Positions 4,549-6,124 of a stretch of DNA of 6,124 nucleotides are shown in pieces. The DNA is from Lysobacteraceae bacterium (GTDB taxonomy: Bacteria > Pseudomonadota > Gammaproteobacteria > DSM-19610), in contig JAIVHA010000030.1 in NCBI GenBank assembly GCA_020201295.1, positions 4,654 to 10,777 of the forward strand. Reading direction: 5' to 3'. The notes under the pieces are model-generated. The model searched no databases, was not told the DNA's origin, and saw only the letters and a list, made by a program, of their open reading frames with translations. The stretch's first letter is position 1, and each line of letters begins with the position of its first letter. The position numbers and the translations under genes are program-made.

Positions 4549-5580
4549 TCAGCCCTTGTGCCCGAAGCTGCGCGGCCGGGTGTAGTAATCGATGGTGGGT
4601 GCCGCCATGTTCATGAGCAGCACGGCAAAGGCCACCCCATCGGGATAGCCGCCCCAGGTGCGGATGACATACACCAGCAGGCCGATGCCGGCGCCGAAAT
4701 AGAGACGACCACGAGCCGTGGTGGCGGCCGACACGGGATCGGTCGCGATGAAGAAAGCACCGAGCATGGCGGCGCCACTGAACAGGTGAAACAGTGGCGA
4801 GGCATACTGATCCGAATCACCCAGGTGGAACAGGCCGGAGACCAGGAACAGGGTGCCCAGCACGGCCACCGGGATCTGCCAGCGGATCACCTTGAAGTAG
4901 AGCAGCACCAGCCCCCCCACCAGGAACCAGAAATTGATCCATTCCCAACCGGTGCCGCCATAGTTTCCGAACAGGGGGCTGGTGGTGATTTCCGACAGCG
5001 TTTCGTCGAGACCCAGCCGCGTCTTCATGCTGTCCAGTGGTGTGGCCGCGGTGAGCGCGTCGATACCAAGGCCAGGTGGCAGGGCGCCGGTGAACACCAG
5101 CCGCAGGCTGTCGACCAGGTCCAGGGATGTGGCGCCCAGTGAAGTGGGCGGCACCCACAGGGTCATCTCTCGCGGGAAGGAGATCAACAGCACCACGTAG
5201 CCGATCATGGCCGGGTTGAAGGGGTTGTAGCCAAGCCCGCCATAGAGATGCTTGGCCAGCACGATGGCGAACAGGGTGCCGAGGACCGCGATCCACCAGG
5301 GCGCCAGCGGCGGCAGCGCCAGGGCCAGCAGCAATCCGGTGACCGGGGCACTGAAGTCCGCCAGGGTAGGCAACACCGGGCGGCTGCGCAGGCGTAGCAT
5401 GAGGGCCTCGGCCGCCACCGCCGTCGCACCCGCGAGCAGCAGGTTGATGAGCACACCCCAGCCCAGCACCCACCAGGCGCAGAGAATGCCGGGCAATAGG
5501 GCGAGCATGAGCAGTTGCATCATGCGCGCCACCTGGGATGGCACCGGGAGATGGGGCGAGCTGGGGGTGGGAAAATCCAT
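4549..5580 (-). CDS. rnfD: Rnf/Rsx electron transport complex subunit D (membrane flavoprotein)
   Basis: RnfD is the large multi-helix membrane subunit of the Rnf complex. It carries a covalent FMN and is thought to take part in coupling electron flow to ion movement. The protein is 343 residues, close to the usual 330-350. Recognisable segments are MLALLPGILCAWWVLGWG near 25-42, GLLLALALPPLAPWWIAVLG at 82-101, YGGLGYNPFNPAMIGYVVLL at 113-132 and GIDALTAATPLD at 172-183, with Thr180 as the expected FMN attachment site. Then come ATDPVSAATTARGRL and the C-terminal GGYPDGVAFAVLL and PTIDYYTRPR. The flavinylation motif is TAAT; E. coli has SQAT as I recall, so the change is not alarming. The start overlaps the rnfC stop as TGATG, which fixes it and indicates coupling. 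The gene looks intact. Confidence 0.96.
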   Translation of the reverse strand: MDFPTPSSPHLPVPSQVARMMQLLMLALLPGILCAWWVLGWGVLINLLLAGATAVAAEALMLRLRSRPVLPTLADFSAPVTGLLLALALPPLAPWWIAVLGTLFAIVLAKHLYGGLGYNPFNPAMIGYVVLLISFPREMTLWVPPTSLGATSLDLVDSLRLVFTGALPPGLGIDALTAATPLDSMKTRLGLDETLSEITTSPLFGNYGGTGWEWINFWFLVGGLVLLYFKVIRWQIPVAVLGTLFLVSGLFHLGDSDQYASPLFHLFSGAAMLGAFFIATDPVSAATTARGRLYFGAGIGLLVYVIRTWGGYPDGVAFAVLLMNMAAPTIDYYTRPRSFGHKG

Positions 5581-6124
5581 CAGTCCTGCGCTCCACTGTC
5601 GGTGTCGGTCTTGTGGTTCCGGGCGGCACGGCGGCGGTTGGCCTCCTCGATCTGGCGCTGTTGCTCGGGCGTGAGGTTATCGGTGTTGCGGGGTGCGTCG
5701 TCGGCCTCGGTCTTGCGGGCCTTGACCCGTTCCAGGGCGGCGGCGATGGCGGCCTTCCTGGGGTCGTCATCGCCCGCCGGGGTATCCAGTGCCTTGCGCT
5801 TCTGTTTGTGGCGTTCAGCCTTCTCGCGCTTCTCCCGTTCCAGGCGTTCGAGACGGAATTCGTGGCGCTGGCGGGCGAGGTCTGCCTTCTCGCGTTCACG
5901 CTCCTGATCCCAGATCTCCGTCTTGGCGTAGCGGAAATATTGCACCAGGGGGATGTGGCTGGGACACACCTGGGCGCAACAGCCACATTCGATGCAGTCG
6001 AACAGGTCGTATTCCTGCACCGCGTCGAGGTCACGCGCATGGGCATGCCAGTAGAGTTGCTGTGGCAACAGGTTCGCGGGGCAGGCCACGGCGCATTCGC
6101 CGCAGCGGATACAGGGCAGCTGTG
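5580..6124 (-). CDS. rnfC: Rnf/Rsx electron transport complex subunit C, C-terminal part (5' end outside window)
   Basis: RnfC is the peripheral cytoplasmic subunit of the Rnf complex that handles NADH, FMN and two 4Fe-4S clusters. The frame is open to the right edge (last full codon at 6120-6122), so the N-terminal NADH and FMN-binding domains are outside the window. What is visible is LPCIRCGECAVACP and, about 40 residues on, DLFDCIECGCCAQVCPSHIP. These are the two ferredoxin motifs (CxxCxxCxxxCP) that bind the clusters. After them come QYFRYAKTEIW and a highly charged Arg/Glu/Lys tail of about 110 residues that should form a helix or coiled coil. The tail contains one copy of the Ala-rich unit AAIAAALERVKARK that is repeated several times in the E. 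coli tail. The gene ends in TGATG overlapping rnfD. An internal GTG at 6089 is not the start, since it follows the first cluster's cysteines. Confidence 0.95.
   Translation of the reverse strand, partial: QLPCIRCGECAVACPANLLPQQLYWHAHARDLDAVQEYDLFDCIECGCCAQVCPSHIPLVQYFRYAKTEIWDQEREREKADLARQRHEFRLERLEREKREKAERHKQKRKALDTPAGDDDPRKAAIAAALERVKARKTEADDAPRNTDNLTPEQQRQIEEANRRRAARNHKTDTDSGAQD

Noticed and set aside
5023..5070. TAAT instead of the common SGAT flavinylation motif in RnfD
   Set aside because: The attachment threonine is kept and functional RnfD proteins vary in this motif (E. coli SQAT as recalled), so it is not evidence for loss of FMN.

Overview
The window reads as chromosomal DNA of a GC-rich gammaproteobacterium. 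The evidence is the gene order rnfC-rnfD-rnfG-rnfE-nth, the PA2779/PA2778 gene pair first named in Pseudomonas, a NosL fragment, and REP-type palindromes that begin with GTAG. The genus cannot be fixed from sequence alone; a denitrifying or sulfur-oxidising member of the Chromatiales or Pseudomonadales would fit.

Layout, left to right. Positions 1-387 (+) are the C-terminal part of a NosL-type copper lipoprotein of the nitrous oxide reductase system; its N-terminus lies outside the window. It converges, with 7 nt between the stop codons, on a cytochrome c5-like lipoprotein (395-802, minus). A divergent intergenic region (803-1110) follows and holds a probable extended -10 promoter for the cytochrome. 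Rightward from 1111 come a PA2779-family small membrane protein and a PA2778-family C39-like cysteine peptidase lipoprotein with a TPR tail. The peptidase gene is broken in this sequence by at least one, and possibly two, single-base losses in homopolymer runs. Its stop codon lies inside a GGGGTCA/TGACCCC palindrome, followed by a dimeric REP element.

From 2582 to the right edge everything is on the minus strand and forms the distal part of an rnf operon. In transcription order this is rnfC (5' end outside), rnfD, rnfG, rnfE and nth (endonuclease III). Most junctions are tight (TGATG, a 1-nt gap, ATGA), but rnfG and rnfE are separated by 188 nt carrying two further dimeric REP elements. RnfC, RnfD and RnfG belong to the membrane Rnf/Rsx complex, which moves electrons between NADH and ferredoxin-like carriers coupled to an ion gradient. 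Nth is a DNA-repair glycosylase that commonly ends this operon in Gammaproteobacteria.

The most notable points are these. RnfE is only 171 residues and lacks about 60 residues (roughly two membrane helices) between its two conserved cysteines, by an in-frame deletion. The PA2778 gene is frameshifted at short C runs. The three REP dimers come in two arm types, with one chimeric copy. Three of the stop codons here are built into inverted repeats. I see no clearly new defence, mobile or RNA-based system; the poorly characterised PA2779/PA2778 pair is the closest to an undescribed system.
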